This document shows positions 41,931 to 50,650 of a stretch of 64,000 nt of DNA, piece after piece (position 1 is the first letter of the stretch; every line of letters begins with the position of its first letter). Below the pieces are notes generated by a model. That model made no database searches. It was not told the DNA's origin and worked only from the letters and a program-made list of their open reading frames with translations. Both the position numbers and the translations under genes were made by a program. The stretch is from Leisingera sp. S132 (lineage in GTDB: Bacteria; Pseudomonadota; Alphaproteobacteria; Rhodobacterales; Rhodobacteraceae): contig NZ_CP083553.1 of NCBI RefSeq assembly GCF_025144465.1, forward strand, positions 888,501 through 952,500, given 5' to 3'.

Positions 41931-41975
41931 CCCGCTCCCGTTGGGCGTGGCGCTGCGCTGGCGCGCAGCGCGCCT
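41931..41975. repeat. REP-like hairpin between SDR gene and TIGR02186 gene
   Basis: CCGTTGGGCGTGGC is followed by the perfect 9-bp hairpin GCGCTGCGC-tggc-GCGCAGCGC (41950-41971). The segment resembles those at 30411-30451 and 44883-44905. It lies between convergent genes and may also act as a transcription stop. Confidence 0.45.
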
Positions 41976-41977
41976 TC

Positions 41978-42763
41978 CTACCGGTTCCTGAGCAGGCTGA
42001 AGGCCGCAGAGGCGCCCCAGCCGGCGGCAATCGCAATGGCCAGTGACATCAGGCCATAAAGGAATGGCTGCTCGCGCGAGAGGGAAAAGAGGAACCGTTC
42101 CAGCCCGACCTTGCGGACGTCGATGGTGGTCTCATAGCTCGACACCACTTCGCCGCCCCGGGTCAGGAAGATGCGGGTCTGGTAGTCGCCTTCGGTCAGA
42201 TCGGCCGGCATGGCGATCGCCGTTCGGAACAGGGTCTGCTGATCCACCGCAACGGTGTTCTCCCGCAGCGAGTACAGTCCGTTTTTCTCGCGGATCCGCA
42301 CCACCGCATCGGCAAAAGCCTGAGCACCGCGAATATGCATGGCGGCACCCACCGAGCGGATCGCACGTTTGATCGACACCCGGAAACGCAGGTCTTCGGT
42401 GTCGTTCAGCACCTGGGCAAAGGGCGCGCTGGTGGCAACGGCATAGAATGCGGGCGCCGAGTCGACCAGCACGCTGTCTACATTGACCCAGATGCCAAGT
42501 TTCTTCTCCTTGCGGCGCACCATCACGGACGGGGCCGGTCCTGACACGGCGACGATCACTTCCAGCGGCTCGTCGGTGGGAATCGGGGCTTCGCGTTTCA
42601 CGGCGCCGAAAATCAGGATTTCGGACCCGTCGAAAGTGGCGGTGATCGCCACCCGGTCCTGGCTGAGGCCGAGAACGACCTCTTCCTTGGCGGCTTGGGC
42701 TGCGGATTGGGGCAGCAGCGCCAGCGCGGCGGCTGTAAGTGCTGAGAGCAGCAGTTTGCGCAT
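41978..42763 (-). CDS. TIGR02186-family membrane-anchored exported protein
   Basis: A 261-residue protein of the TIGR02186 family, which almost always accompanies TauE/SafE permeases in Rhodobacterales. It has a signal peptide (MRKLLLSALTAAALALLPQS then AAQAAKE), a large periplasmic beta-rich part (EEVVLGLSQDRVAITATFDG, then KLGIWVNVDSVLVDSAPAFY), and one C-terminal transmembrane helix (PFLYGLMSLAIAIAAGWGAS). AGGAGG lies 9 bases before the ATG at 42763. It begins just after the stop of the upstream TauE/SafE gene, so it is translationally linked to it. Confidence 0.88.
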   Translation of the reverse strand: MRKLLLSALTAAALALLPQSAAQAAKEEVVLGLSQDRVAITATFDGSEILIFGAVKREAPIPTDEPLEVIVAVSGPAPSVMVRRKEKKLGIWVNVDSVLVDSAPAFYAVATSAPFAQVLNDTEDLRFRVSIKRAIRSVGAAMHIRGAQAFADAVVRIREKNGLYSLRENTVAVDQQTLFRTAIAMPADLTEGDYQTRIFLTRGGEVVSSYETTIDVRKVGLERFLFSLSREQPFLYGLMSLAIAIAAGWGASAAFSLLRNR

Positions 42764-42764
42764 A

Positions 42765-43688
42765 TCAGTGGCCTCCTGCGTCGCCGAGCGAGTATAGCTC
42801 AGCCGGTTGCAGCAGGAGGTCGAGGCCCAATTTCGCGCAGACCGCAATGACCATCAGCGCCAGCAGGATGCGAAGCTGTTCTGCCTTGAGGTAGACACCG
42901 ATGCGGGTGCCGATCTGGGCACCGATAACACCGCCGACAAGCAGGAGAACCGCCAGCACGATGTCCACCGTATAGTTGGTTGTGGCATGCAGCATGGTGG
43001 TGAAGCCAGTGACCAGGATGATCTGAAACAGCGATGTGCCGACAACCACCTTGGTTGGCATGCCGAGGATATAAATCATCGCAGGCACCATGATGAAACC
43101 GCCGCCGACCCCCATGATCGCGGCCAGGATACCAACGCAGATGCCAACCAGAACGGGCGGGATCACCGAGATGTAGAGGCCCGAGGTGCGGAACCGCATC
43201 TTGAACGGCAGCGCATGCACCCAGCCGCGCTGGCGCCGGGCTGCGGGCGCGGCGCCGCCCGCCTTCTTGGACTTGCGGATCGCATTCAGGCTTTCGATGA
43301 ACATCAGCCCGCCGACCACGCCCAGGAAAACGACGTAGCAGAGCTTGACCAGCAGGTCGACCTGGCCGAGCGCCTTGAGGTAGTTGAACACCACCACCCC
43401 GAGCGCCGCGCCCATCAGACCGCCGGCCTGCAGCACCAGACCCATCTTGATATCGACCGTCCGCCTTCGGAAATGCGCCAGCACGCCAGAAAAGGAAGAG
43501 GCGACGATCTGGTTCGCCTCGGTGGCCACCGCCACTGCGGGCGGGATGCCGATGAAGAACAAAAGCGGCGTCATCAGGAAGCCGCCGCCAACTCCGAACA
43601 TGCCCGAGAGAACCCCGACCATTCCCCCAAGGCCCAGGAGAAGGAAGGCATTCACTGAGACCTCAGCTATGGGAAGGTATATCTGCAT
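42765..43688 (-). CDS. TauE/SafE-family (TSUP) permease, paralogue A
   Basis: A 307-residue sulfite-exporter-family membrane protein. It contains both family repeats: SGMFGVGGGFLMTPLLFFIG in the N-terminal half and AAIMGVGGGFIMVPAMIYIL in the second half, separated by a charged cytoplasmic linker (KSKKAGGAAPAARRQRG). Eight or nine helices are visible. It is colinear with the next upstream gene, which encodes a protein of the same length and very similar sequence. The pair arose by tandem duplication. Substrate may be sulfite, sulfoacetate or thiosulfate; unknown. Confidence 0.92.
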   Translation of the reverse strand: MQIYLPIAEVSVNAFLLLGLGGMVGVLSGMFGVGGGFLMTPLLFFIGIPPAVAVATEANQIVASSFSGVLAHFRRRTVDIKMGLVLQAGGLMGAALGVVVFNYLKALGQVDLLVKLCYVVFLGVVGGLMFIESLNAIRKSKKAGGAAPAARRQRGWVHALPFKMRFRTSGLYISVIPPVLVGICVGILAAIMGVGGGFIMVPAMIYILGMPTKVVVGTSLFQIILVTGFTTMLHATTNYTVDIVLAVLLLVGGVIGAQIGTRIGVYLKAEQLRILLALMVIAVCAKLGLDLLLQPAELYSLGDAGGH

Positions 43689-43811
43689 GTTCTTTGTTAG
43701 ACCGCAGTCATATCAAAAATCAATGATCTATGCCGCTCTGCAGCGTGCAGGACTGATTTGCAGTTGCAAACTGGACTTATTGCAGCCTGAGGTCTGCCGC
43801 ATTTGCCTGTA

Positions 43812-44735
43812 TCAGGGCAGGTTCAGAACGGTCAGGGAAAACAGGTCAGCCGGTTCAAGCAGCAGTTCGAACCCGATCTTGATGGACACTGACAGCACCA
43901 GCAGCGCCAGCAGCACCCGCAGCTGTTCCGCCTTCAGTTTGGCGCCGATCACGGTGCCAAGCTGGGCGCCCGCAACGCCGCCAATCAGCAGGAACAGCGC
44001 CAGCACCACGTCGACAGTGTAATTGGTGGTTGCGTGCATCACCGTGGTGAAGCCGGCGACAAAGATGATCTGGAAAAGGGAGGTGCCGATCACCACTTTG
44101 GTCGGCATTCCAAGGATGTAGATCATCGCAGGCACCATGATGAAGCCGCCCCCGACGCCCATGATTGCCGAAAGGATGCCGACGCCAAAGCCGACCAGCG
44201 CGGGCGGGATCACAGAGATATAGAGACCAGAGGCCTTGAACCGCATCTTGTAGGGGAAGGCATGCACCCAGGACCGCTGGCGCCGCTTGTAGGCGGGGGC
44301 GCCGCCGGCCTGCCGCGCCTTGCGGATGGCGTTGACGCTTTCGATAAACATCAGCGCGCCGATCACTCCGAGGAACAGCACATAGCACAGCTGCACCGCC
44401 AGATCGACCTGGCCCAGCTGCTTGAGCCAGTTGAAGACCGCCATCCCCAGTGCTGCCCCCATAAGGCCGCCGCCCAGTAGAACGTACCCCATCTTGAGGT
44501 CCACTGTGCGGCGCCGGAAATGCGCCATCAGGCCGGACACGGACGAGGCCACCACCTGATTGGCAGAAGTGGCCACTGCAACCCCCGGCGGGATGCCGAT
44601 CAGGAACAAGAGCGGCGTGATCAGGAAGCCGCCGCCAACCCCGAACATGCCCGACAGCACCCCGACGGCACCGCCAATGCCCAGAAGCAGCAGAAAATTG
44701 ACCGAGACCTCGGCGATGGGAAGGAAGATGTGCAT
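43812..44735 (-). CDS. TauE/SafE-family (TSUP) permease, paralogue B
   Basis: A 307-residue paralogue of the permease at 42765. Most positions agree, including SGMFGVGGGFLITPLLFLIG, FRRRTVDLKMGYVLLGGGLM and GVGGGFIMVPAMIYILGMPT. The linker reads KARQAGGAPAYKRRQRS. The two genes lie in the same direction, 123 bases apart. The gap has no terminator, so they may share transcription. Differences cluster at the C-terminus (SLTVLNLP against SLGDAGGH). Confidence 0.92.
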   Translation of the reverse strand: MHIFLPIAEVSVNFLLLLGIGGAVGVLSGMFGVGGGFLITPLLFLIGIPPGVAVATSANQVVASSVSGLMAHFRRRTVDLKMGYVLLGGGLMGAALGMAVFNWLKQLGQVDLAVQLCYVLFLGVIGALMFIESVNAIRKARQAGGAPAYKRRQRSWVHAFPYKMRFKASGLYISVIPPALVGFGVGILSAIMGVGGGFIMVPAMIYILGMPTKVVIGTSLFQIIFVAGFTTVMHATTNYTVDVVLALFLLIGGVAGAQLGTVIGAKLKAEQLRVLLALLVLSVSIKIGFELLLEPADLFSLTVLNLP

Positions 44736-45069
44736 GCGGTCTTACAGCAACTGCGGCGCGCGTGGTCAACCGGCCGGGCGGCACTGCTGCAAACAGGACC
44801 GACAGCGGGTCTTGATCTGGACTTAAGGGTAGAGGGGCTCCCGCGCCTGCAGGAGAAGGGTCTTGCCCTTCGCCTTGGCAGCCTTGGGCCGGGCACCGCA
44901 CTGTGTGCGGTGTGAAGGTTTCCCGCTGACAAGCCTCTGAGGGGCAGGGCTGCCCCTCAGCTGGCCTGGACGAGTGTGCTTTCGGCTTTGCCGCGTCAAG
45001 GGTGAACGGTGCTTGCGCGCCGCAGTGTCGCGGCCCATGACCCTGAAAGTACAAAGGGCGGAAAAGAAG
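44736..45069. repeat. Non-coding region with REP-like hairpins
   Basis: No gene is supported here. It contains GCTCCCGCGCCTGCAGG (matching 30364 onwards at 16 of 17 bases), an AGAAGGG/CCCTTC hairpin, ACCGCA-ctgtg-TGCGGT, and the perfect 11-bp hairpin CTGAGGGGCAG-gg-CTGCCCCTCAG at 44937-44960. Confidence 0.5.
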
Positions 45070-45098
45070 AACGCCCGGCGCAGGGCCGGGCGTTTTAC
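45070..45098. terminator. Intrinsic terminator downstream of the BMP transporter operon
   Basis: AACGCCCGGC-gcagg-GCCGGGCGTT. On the minus strand (end of the permease operon) it is followed by TTCTTCTTTTCC, and on the plus strand by TTACTG. The stem is 10 bp and GC-rich. Confidence 0.75.
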
Positions 45099-45115
45099 TG
45101 TTTTTGGCGCGGTGC

Positions 45116-46081
45116 TTATCGCTCTTTCACATAGGGTTCGCCGCCGGCGCGGGGCGGGATAGCCTTGCCGACGAAACCGGCCAGGATCACCACTGTCAGC
45201 ACGTAGGGCAGCGCATCCATTGCCTGCACCGGGATGGTGATGCCGCCCAGCTCAATGTTTTGAAACCGCAGCGCAATTGCCTGCAGCAGGCCGAACAGCA
45301 GGCAGGCACCCATCGCGTGCCAGGGCCGCCACTTGGCAAAGATCAGCGCCGCCAGGGCGATGAAGCCGCGGCCCGCGGTCATGTCCTTGACGAATCCCGC
45401 CTGCAGGGCAGTGGCCAGATAGGCGCCGGCAATGCCGCACAACAGGCCGCAGATCATCACGGCTGCATAGCGCAGGCCGACAACCGAGACGCCCGCAGTG
45501 TCCACGGCAGCAGGGTTTTCACCGACTGCGCGCAGGCGCAGGCCGAAGCGGGTGCGGAACAGCACCCACCAGGTGGCGGGCACCGCCAGAAAGGCGATGT
45601 AGACCAGGACCGAATGGCCGGAGAGCAACTCAGCATAGACCGGACCCAGAACCGGCACGCCCGACAGGCTGTCGGCAAAGGGCAGGTCAAACGGGGTGAA
45701 GCGCCCGCCGCCGATCAGCGACGGGGTGCGGCCGCCCTGCTGGAACCAGTCCTGGGCAATCAGCACCGTCATGCCTGCGGCCAGGAAGTTGATCGCCACG
45801 CCGGAGATCAGCTGGTTGCCGCGGAAGGTGATCGAGGCCACCCCGTGCAGCCCCGCCAGCACCAGCGAGGAACCGATGCCGGCCAGCAACCCCAGCCAGA
45901 CATTGCCGGTGACGGCAGCAACGGCGGCAGAGAAGAAGGCGGCCATCAGCATCTTGCCCTCAAGCCCGATGTCGAAAATGCCTGCGCGTTCGGAGAACAG
46001 ACCCGCAAGGCAGGCCAGCAGCAAAGGCGTGGCCAGGCGGACGGTGGAATCCAAGAGCTGGATGATCGTCAGGAAGTCCAT
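45116..46081 (-). CDS. ABC transporter permease, BMP/nucleoside type (NupQ-like)
   Basis: A 321-residue inner-membrane permease of the BPD_transp_2 family. It has about nine helices. Marks include LLLACLAGLFSERAGIFDIGLEGKM at the start, GNQLISGVAINFLAAGMTVL, and FRTRFGLRLRAVGENPAAVDTAGV, the cytoplasmic EAA-like loop that docks on the ATPase. It is the last gene of the operon and overlaps the preceding permease by one base. With the second permease and the double ATPase it would import nucleosides. Confidence 0.92.
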   Translation of the reverse strand: MDFLTIIQLLDSTVRLATPLLLACLAGLFSERAGIFDIGLEGKMLMAAFFSAAVAAVTGNVWLGLLAGIGSSLVLAGLHGVASITFRGNQLISGVAINFLAAGMTVLIAQDWFQQGGRTPSLIGGGRFTPFDLPFADSLSGVPVLGPVYAELLSGHSVLVYIAFLAVPATWWVLFRTRFGLRLRAVGENPAAVDTAGVSVVGLRYAAVMICGLLCGIAGAYLATALQAGFVKDMTAGRGFIALAALIFAKWRPWHAMGACLLFGLLQAIALRFQNIELGGITIPVQAMDALPYVLTVVILAGFVGKAIPPRAGGEPYVKER

Positions 46082-47175
46082 CAGTTCTGCCCCTTCCGCA
46101 TCATCAGGAAGATCCGCTCCAGCGGCATCCGCACCATATTGTCGAGCGCGCCGGTGAAGAGGATCACCAGGGCCTGGATCACCACGATCAGCTCGCGCGG
46201 GATCGAGGTCCAGAGCGCCAGCTCGGCGCCGCCCTGGTAGAGGAAGCCAAAGAGGATCGCCGCCAGGAACACGCCGAACGGGTGGTTGCGCCCCATCAGC
46301 GCCACCGCGATGCCGATGAAGCCGGCGCCTTCGGTGGCGTTCAGGACCAGCCGCTCTGCCTCGCCCATCACGTTGTTCACGGCCATCATCCCGGCCAGCG
46401 CGCCGGAAATCAGCATCGCGATCATGATGGTGCGGACCGAGGAGATACCGGCATAGCGCGCGCCCGGCTCGGACTTGCCGAGGGAGCGGATTTCATACCC
46501 CAGCGGCGTGCGCCAGATCAGCAGCCAGACAAACAGGCAGGCGCCGACGGCCACCAGAAGGCTGACGTTGGCGGGTGCGGATTTCGAGAACTCGATCCCG
46601 ACCGGGGCCAGCAGTTCATGCAGGGAGGGCAGATGCACGGCCTCGGGGAAGCGTTTAGTGGCCGGATCCATCGAGCCCTCGGGGCGCAGCAGGTTCACCA
46701 GCACATAGTTCAGCACCGCGGCGGCGATGAAGTTGAACATGATAGTGGTGATCACGATATGGCTGCCGCGCTTGGCCTGCAGATAGGCCGGGATCGCGGC
46801 CCAGGCCGCACCGAAGAGGCCCGCGCCAAGCGCCGCAAAGACCAGCGCCAGCGTCCAATGCGGCCACGGGATCAGCAGGCAGACCAGCGCCACGCCAAGC
46901 CCGCCTAGCATCGCCTGGCCCTCGCCGCCGATGTTGAACAGGCCCGCATGGGCGGCAATCGCCACCGCAAGGCCGGTGAACATGAAATTGGTGGCGTAGT
47001 AGAGCGTGTAGCCCCAGCCATAGGTGGAGCCCAGGGCACCATCGACCATCAGCTTGACCGCGGCGACCGGGTCTTCGCCGATCCCCAGGATCACCAGCGC
47101 CGACAGCAGCGCGGCCAGCACCAGGCTGATCAGCGGGATCAGGACCACATCGGCCCATTTCGGCATCTTGTCCAT
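46081..47175 (-). CDS. ABC transporter permease, BMP/nucleoside type (NupP-like)
   Basis: A 364-residue permease of the same BPD_transp_2 family, the longer partner. MDKMPKWADVVLIPLISLVL starts the first helix. AAHAGLFNIGGEGQAMLGGL and LGYEIRSLGKSEPGARYAGI (the docking loop) and MAVNNVMGEAERLVLNATEG are typical. Ten or so helices are present. It ends one base into the following permease and begins directly after the ATPase stop, so the three genes are translationally coupled. Confidence 0.92.
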   Translation of the reverse strand: MDKMPKWADVVLIPLISLVLAALLSALVILGIGEDPVAAVKLMVDGALGSTYGWGYTLYYATNFMFTGLAVAIAAHAGLFNIGGEGQAMLGGLGVALVCLLIPWPHWTLALVFAALGAGLFGAAWAAIPAYLQAKRGSHIVITTIMFNFIAAAVLNYVLVNLLRPEGSMDPATKRFPEAVHLPSLHELLAPVGIEFSKSAPANVSLLVAVGACLFVWLLIWRTPLGYEIRSLGKSEPGARYAGISSVRTIMIAMLISGALAGMMAVNNVMGEAERLVLNATEGAGFIGIAVALMGRNHPFGVFLAAILFGFLYQGGAELALWTSIPRELIVVIQALVILFTGALDNMVRMPLERIFLMMRKGQN

Positions 47176-48705
47176 TTACGCGGCCTCCCCCGCGACACCG
47201 GCCATCATCAGGCCCAGTTCTTTCTCATCGGTCTGATCGGCAGGCCGTTCGCCCATGATCATGCCGTCAAACATCACGGCGACCCGGTCGGCGAGCGACA
47301 GGATTTCCTCCAGCTCGACCGAGACCAGCAGGATCGCCTTGCCCTGATCGCGCAGCTCGACGATCTGCTTGTGAATGAATTCGATGGCGCCGATGTCGAC
47401 GCCGCGGGTCGGCTGGCCGACCAGCAACAGGTCGGGGTTGCGCTCGATCTCGCGGGCCACGACGATTTTCTGCTGGTTGCCGCCGGAGAAATTCTTGGCC
47501 GCCAGCCAGGGATCGGGCGGGCGGACGTCGAATTTCTCCATCTTGGCCTCGGTATCGGCGCGCAGCGTTGCGTTGTTCATCAGCACGCCGTTTTTGTAGG
47601 CCGGATCCCGGTGGTAGCCAAAGGCGACGTTTTCCCAGGCGTGGAAGTCCATGATCAGGCCTTCGCGCTGGCGGTCCTCCGGCACATGGCCGATATGGGC
47701 TTCACGCCGCGCGGCGGCATCCGAGCCAAGTCCCTGCAGGGGCAGGGGATTGCCGTGCAGTTTGATACTGCCGGTGCCGGGGCGCATGCCGCCCAGTACC
47801 TCCAGCAGCTCCGACTGGCCGTTGCCTGCGACGCCGGCGATGCCGACGATCTCGCCCGCGCGGACCGTGAGGTCGATGCCCTTGACGCGCTCGACCCCGG
47901 CGCTGTCCACCACCCGCAGGTTCTCGATCTCCAGGATCGGGGCGCCGGGCTGGGCGGGGACTTTGTCGACGCGCAGAAGCACCTTGCGGCCCACCATCAG
48001 CTCGGCCAGATGCTCAGGGCTGGTCTCAGCCGTTTTGACAGTCGCGGTCATCTGTCCGCGGCGCATGACAGACACCGTGTCGGTGTATTCCATGATCTCC
48101 CGCAGCTTGTGGGTGATCAGGATGATGGTCTTGCCTTCGGCGCGCAGCCGGTCGAGGATGCGGAAAAGCTGGTCAGCCTCAGAAGGCGTCAGCACCCCGG
48201 TGGGCTCGTCCAGGATCAGGATCTCAGCCTTGCGGTAGAGCGCCTTGAGGATCTCCACCCGCTGCTGCATGCCGACGCCGATCTCGTCAATACGGGCGTC
48301 GGGGTCCACGAACAGCTCGTATTCCTCCTCCAGCGCCTTCAGCTCCTTGCGGGCACGGCGCAGCGAGGGCATCAGCATGCCGCTGTCCTCGGCTCCCAGC
48401 ACGATGTTTTCCAGCACGGTGAAATTCTCCACCAGTTTGAAGTGCTGGAACACCATGCCGATGCCTGCGGCAATCGCCGCCTGGCTGTCCGGAATCGCAG
48501 TCTTCTTGCCCTTGATCCAGATTTCGCCTGAATCGGCCTTGTAGAAGCCGTAGAGGATCGACATCAGCGTCGACTTGCCCGCACCGTTTTCACCGATGAT
48601 GCCGTGAATGGTGCCGGGGGCGACGCTGATGGAGATGTCCTTGTTAGCCTGGACCGGGCCAAAGGCCTTGGAAATGCCTTTGAGTTCGATGGCGGGGGCG
48701 GTCAA
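47176..48705 (-). CDS. ABC transporter ATP-binding protein, duplicated (nucleoside type)
   Basis: A 509-residue double-ATPase subunit. Domain 1 has Walker A GENGAGKSTLMSILYG, the signature region IGVGMQQRVEILKALYRKAEI and Walker B LILDEPTGVLTPSEADQLF. Domain 2 has a degenerate Walker A (GVAGNGQSELLEVLGG), signature FSGGNQQKIVVAREIERNPD and LLLVGQPTRGVDIGAIEF. A degenerate second P-loop is common in sugar and nucleoside importers, so ATP hydrolysis probably occurs mainly at one site. It overlaps the preceding NTF2-like gene by four bases. Confidence 0.94.
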   Translation of the reverse strand: MTAPAIELKGISKAFGPVQANKDISISVAPGTIHGIIGENGAGKSTLMSILYGFYKADSGEIWIKGKKTAIPDSQAAIAAGIGMVFQHFKLVENFTVLENIVLGAEDSGMLMPSLRRARKELKALEEEYELFVDPDARIDEIGVGMQQRVEILKALYRKAEILILDEPTGVLTPSEADQLFRILDRLRAEGKTIILITHKLREIMEYTDTVSVMRRGQMTATVKTAETSPEHLAELMVGRKVLLRVDKVPAQPGAPILEIENLRVVDSAGVERVKGIDLTVRAGEIVGIAGVAGNGQSELLEVLGGMRPGTGSIKLHGNPLPLQGLGSDAAARREAHIGHVPEDRQREGLIMDFHAWENVAFGYHRDPAYKNGVLMNNATLRADTEAKMEKFDVRPPDPWLAAKNFSGGNQQKIVVAREIERNPDLLLVGQPTRGVDIGAIEFIHKQIVELRDQGKAILLVSVELEEILSLADRVAVMFDGMIMGERPADQTDEKELGLMMAGVAGEAA

Positions 48706-49055
48706 TCGGGCTCTCCCATGCCTGTAAATCCGATCAGCCGCACCACCTTGCCGTCCTTCAGATCGGCAAAGTACTGGCCGCGCACCATGCGCTGTCCGTC
48801 CTTCTCGAAATCCACTGTGGCGCGTGCGTGGCCGTGGTGTTCCGAGACGGCAACCACCTTGGCCGCGGCACCCGGCATCATCGCGCTGAACTGCGCAATG
48901 TATTCCAAGTAGCCGTCGCGGGAGGTGATGGGGGCAGGGGTGTTGGGATCGGAATAGTAGAAATCTGGCCCGATGGCCGCGTCCGTTTGTGCAGCACGCG
49001 TTTCGGGCGATGGGTCGCCCCAGGCCGCAAACAGAATATGCAGTGACTCCGTCAT
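48702..49055 (-). CDS. NTF2-like / SnoaL-like protein inside the BMP transporter operon
   Basis: A 117-residue protein with an NTF2-like fold: MTESLHILFAAWGDPSPETRA, then IGPDFYYSDPNTPAPITSRD, GYLEYIAQFSAMMPGAAAKV and a final VRGQYFADLKDGKVVRLIGF. It lies between the substrate-binding protein gene and the ATPase, overlapping the ATPase start by four bases. It is 17 bases after the substrate-binding gene, so it is a genuine operon member. Its role in nucleoside uptake or use is unknown. Confidence 0.85.
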   Translation of the reverse strand: MTESLHILFAAWGDPSPETRAAQTDAAIGPDFYYSDPNTPAPITSRDGYLEYIAQFSAMMPGAAAKVVAVSEHHGHARATVDFEKDGQRMVRGQYFADLKDGKVVRLIGFTGMGEPD

Positions 49056-49072
49056 GGCCTGGGGCTTTCTCT

Positions 49073-50068
49073 TTAGAAGCTCAGCGCAGGGCAGCTGTCG
49101 TCGGACATGTAGTCATGCACCTTGATCTCGCCCGAGGCGATCTTGGCTGCAGCGTCGTCCACAGCCGCCTGCATGTCGGCAGAGACCAGGGATGCGTTGT
49201 GCTCATCCATGGCATAGCCGACGCCACCGTTGGCCAGGCCCATGACAGAGAAGCCGGTCTCCATGTCCGGACCGTCCTGGAACGCCTCATAGACGGCGTT
49301 GCCGACCTTCTTGGTCATCGAGGTCAGAACCTGGCCCGGATGCAGGTGGTTCTGGTTGCTGTCGACGCCGATCGACAGGATGCCTTCGTCGGCCGCGGTC
49401 TGCAGCACGCCGACGCCGGTGCCGCCGGCCGCGGCATAGACCACGTCAGCGCCCTGGCTGATCTGCGCCTTGGTCAGCTCGGACCCCTTGACCGGGTCGT
49501 TCCAGGCCGCCGGGGTGGTGCCGGTCATGTTGGCGATCACGGTGGCGTCCGGGTTGGCTGCTTTGACGCCCTCGGCATAGCCGCAGGCGAACTTGCGGAT
49601 CAGCGGGATGTCCATGCCGCCGATAAAGCCCACGGTGTTCGATTTGGACGCCATTGCGGCCATCATGCCAACCAGATAGGAGCCTTCATGTTCGTTAAAG
49701 ACAACCGAGCGCACGTTGTCGCCTTCGACAACCATGTCGATGATGGTGAACTTGGTGTCCGGATAATCGGCAGCCACCTGGCCCAGGGCATCGGCAAAGG
49801 CAAAGCCGACCATCACGATCGGGTTGGCGCCCGCTTCGGCAAAGCGGCGCAGCGCCTGCTCGCGCTGGGCTTCGGACTGCAGTTCGATCTCGCGGTAGCT
49901 TTCGCCGGTCTCTTCGGCCCAGCGCTGGGCACCGCCGTGCGCGGCCTCATTGAAGCTCTTGTCGAACTTGCCGCCCAGATCAAAGATCAGCGCCGGTTCC
50001 GCCAGCGCGGCGCCTGCGGTCAGGGCCAGCGTCGCGGCTGCGCCCATCAGCGGTTTCATCAGGGTCAT
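49073..50068 (-). CDS. BMP-family ABC transporter substrate-binding protein
   Basis: A 331-residue periplasmic binding protein of the BMP (basic membrane protein / nucleoside) family. The signal peptide is MTLMKPLMGAAATLALTAGA then ALAEP; it lacks a lipobox cysteine, so it should be soluble. PALIFDLGGKFDKSFNEAAHGG is the family start, with the Asp and Phe contacting the base. DVVYAAAGGTGVGVLQTAAD and SIGVDSNQNHLHPGQVLTSM are the hinge and sugar-contact regions. GGGAG lies 8 bases before the ATG at 50068; upstream in-frame starts are less favourable. It leads the operon. Confidence 0.93.
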   Translation of the reverse strand: MTLMKPLMGAAATLALTAGAALAEPALIFDLGGKFDKSFNEAAHGGAQRWAEETGESYREIELQSEAQREQALRRFAEAGANPIVMVGFAFADALGQVAADYPDTKFTIIDMVVEGDNVRSVVFNEHEGSYLVGMMAAMASKSNTVGFIGGMDIPLIRKFACGYAEGVKAANPDATVIANMTGTTPAAWNDPVKGSELTKAQISQGADVVYAAAGGTGVGVLQTAADEGILSIGVDSNQNHLHPGQVLTSMTKKVGNAVYEAFQDGPDMETGFSVMGLANGGVGYAMDEHNASLVSADMQAAVDDAAAKIASGEIKVHDYMSDDSCPALSF

Positions 50069-50224
50069 CAGGTTAACTCCCACTGTCATTATTTGTTGGA
50101 TGCAGCGGGGATTTTCCGCTGCCCGGCCCCGTTCAGGCCTTAGAGGGTGCGGCAATTTAGCCTGCAGGGCAGGGAGGGGGTCAACCGCTTTTTGACCATT
50201 TGGTGCGAAATCCGCGCAACTGGC

Positions 50225-50650
50225 CTAGCGTAAAGCTTTTCTCATCAGGATTGCATCCGCCGGATTGGCGTCTTTGCGGCGGTAATACCCCGTCCGGCGC
50301 CCGCATTCGGCGAATCCGCAGGCGCGGTAAAGGGCCTGTGCGGGTGCATTGTCTTCGGCGACTTCCAGAAACGCTTCCGCCGCACCGCGCGCGCGGGCGA
50401 GTGATTCCCAGTCCAGCATGCAGGCCCGGGCCAGCCCTTGGCGCTGATGAGCGGGGCCTGTCGCGATGGTCAGAAGTTCAGCTTCATCTGCAATTGCCCG
50501 CACCAGGGCAAAACAGCGGGCATCGCCGGCGGCAAACACCAGCGGGCTGTCCAGCAGCGCGGCAAACTCCGGTGCCGACCACGGCCGCGCCTGTGTGAAA
50601 GCCGCAGCATGGGTGGCGGCCATCTCTTCCGGTGTCAGGGGGTCACTCAT
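50225..50650 (-). CDS. rimI: GNAT N-acetyltransferase, RimI-like (ribosomal protein alanine acetyltransferase)
   Basis: A 141-residue GNAT enzyme. Together with TsaB immediately upstream it follows the common bacterial tsaB-rimI arrangement, where RimI acetylates the N-terminus of ribosomal protein S18. The acetyl-CoA motif is ATGPAHQRQGLARACMLDW (QxxGxA), followed by FLEVAEDNAPAQALYRACGF, the RimI-type EVxxxNxxAxxLYxxxGF signature. It starts inside the last codons of tsaB (ATGAGTGA overlap), which indicates translational coupling. Confidence 0.88.
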   Translation of the reverse strand: MSDPLTPEEMAATHAAAFTQARPWSAPEFAALLDSPLVFAAGDARCFALVRAIADEAELLTIATGPAHQRQGLARACMLDWESLARARGAAEAFLEVAEDNAPAQALYRACGFAECGRRTGYYRRKDANPADAILMRKALR

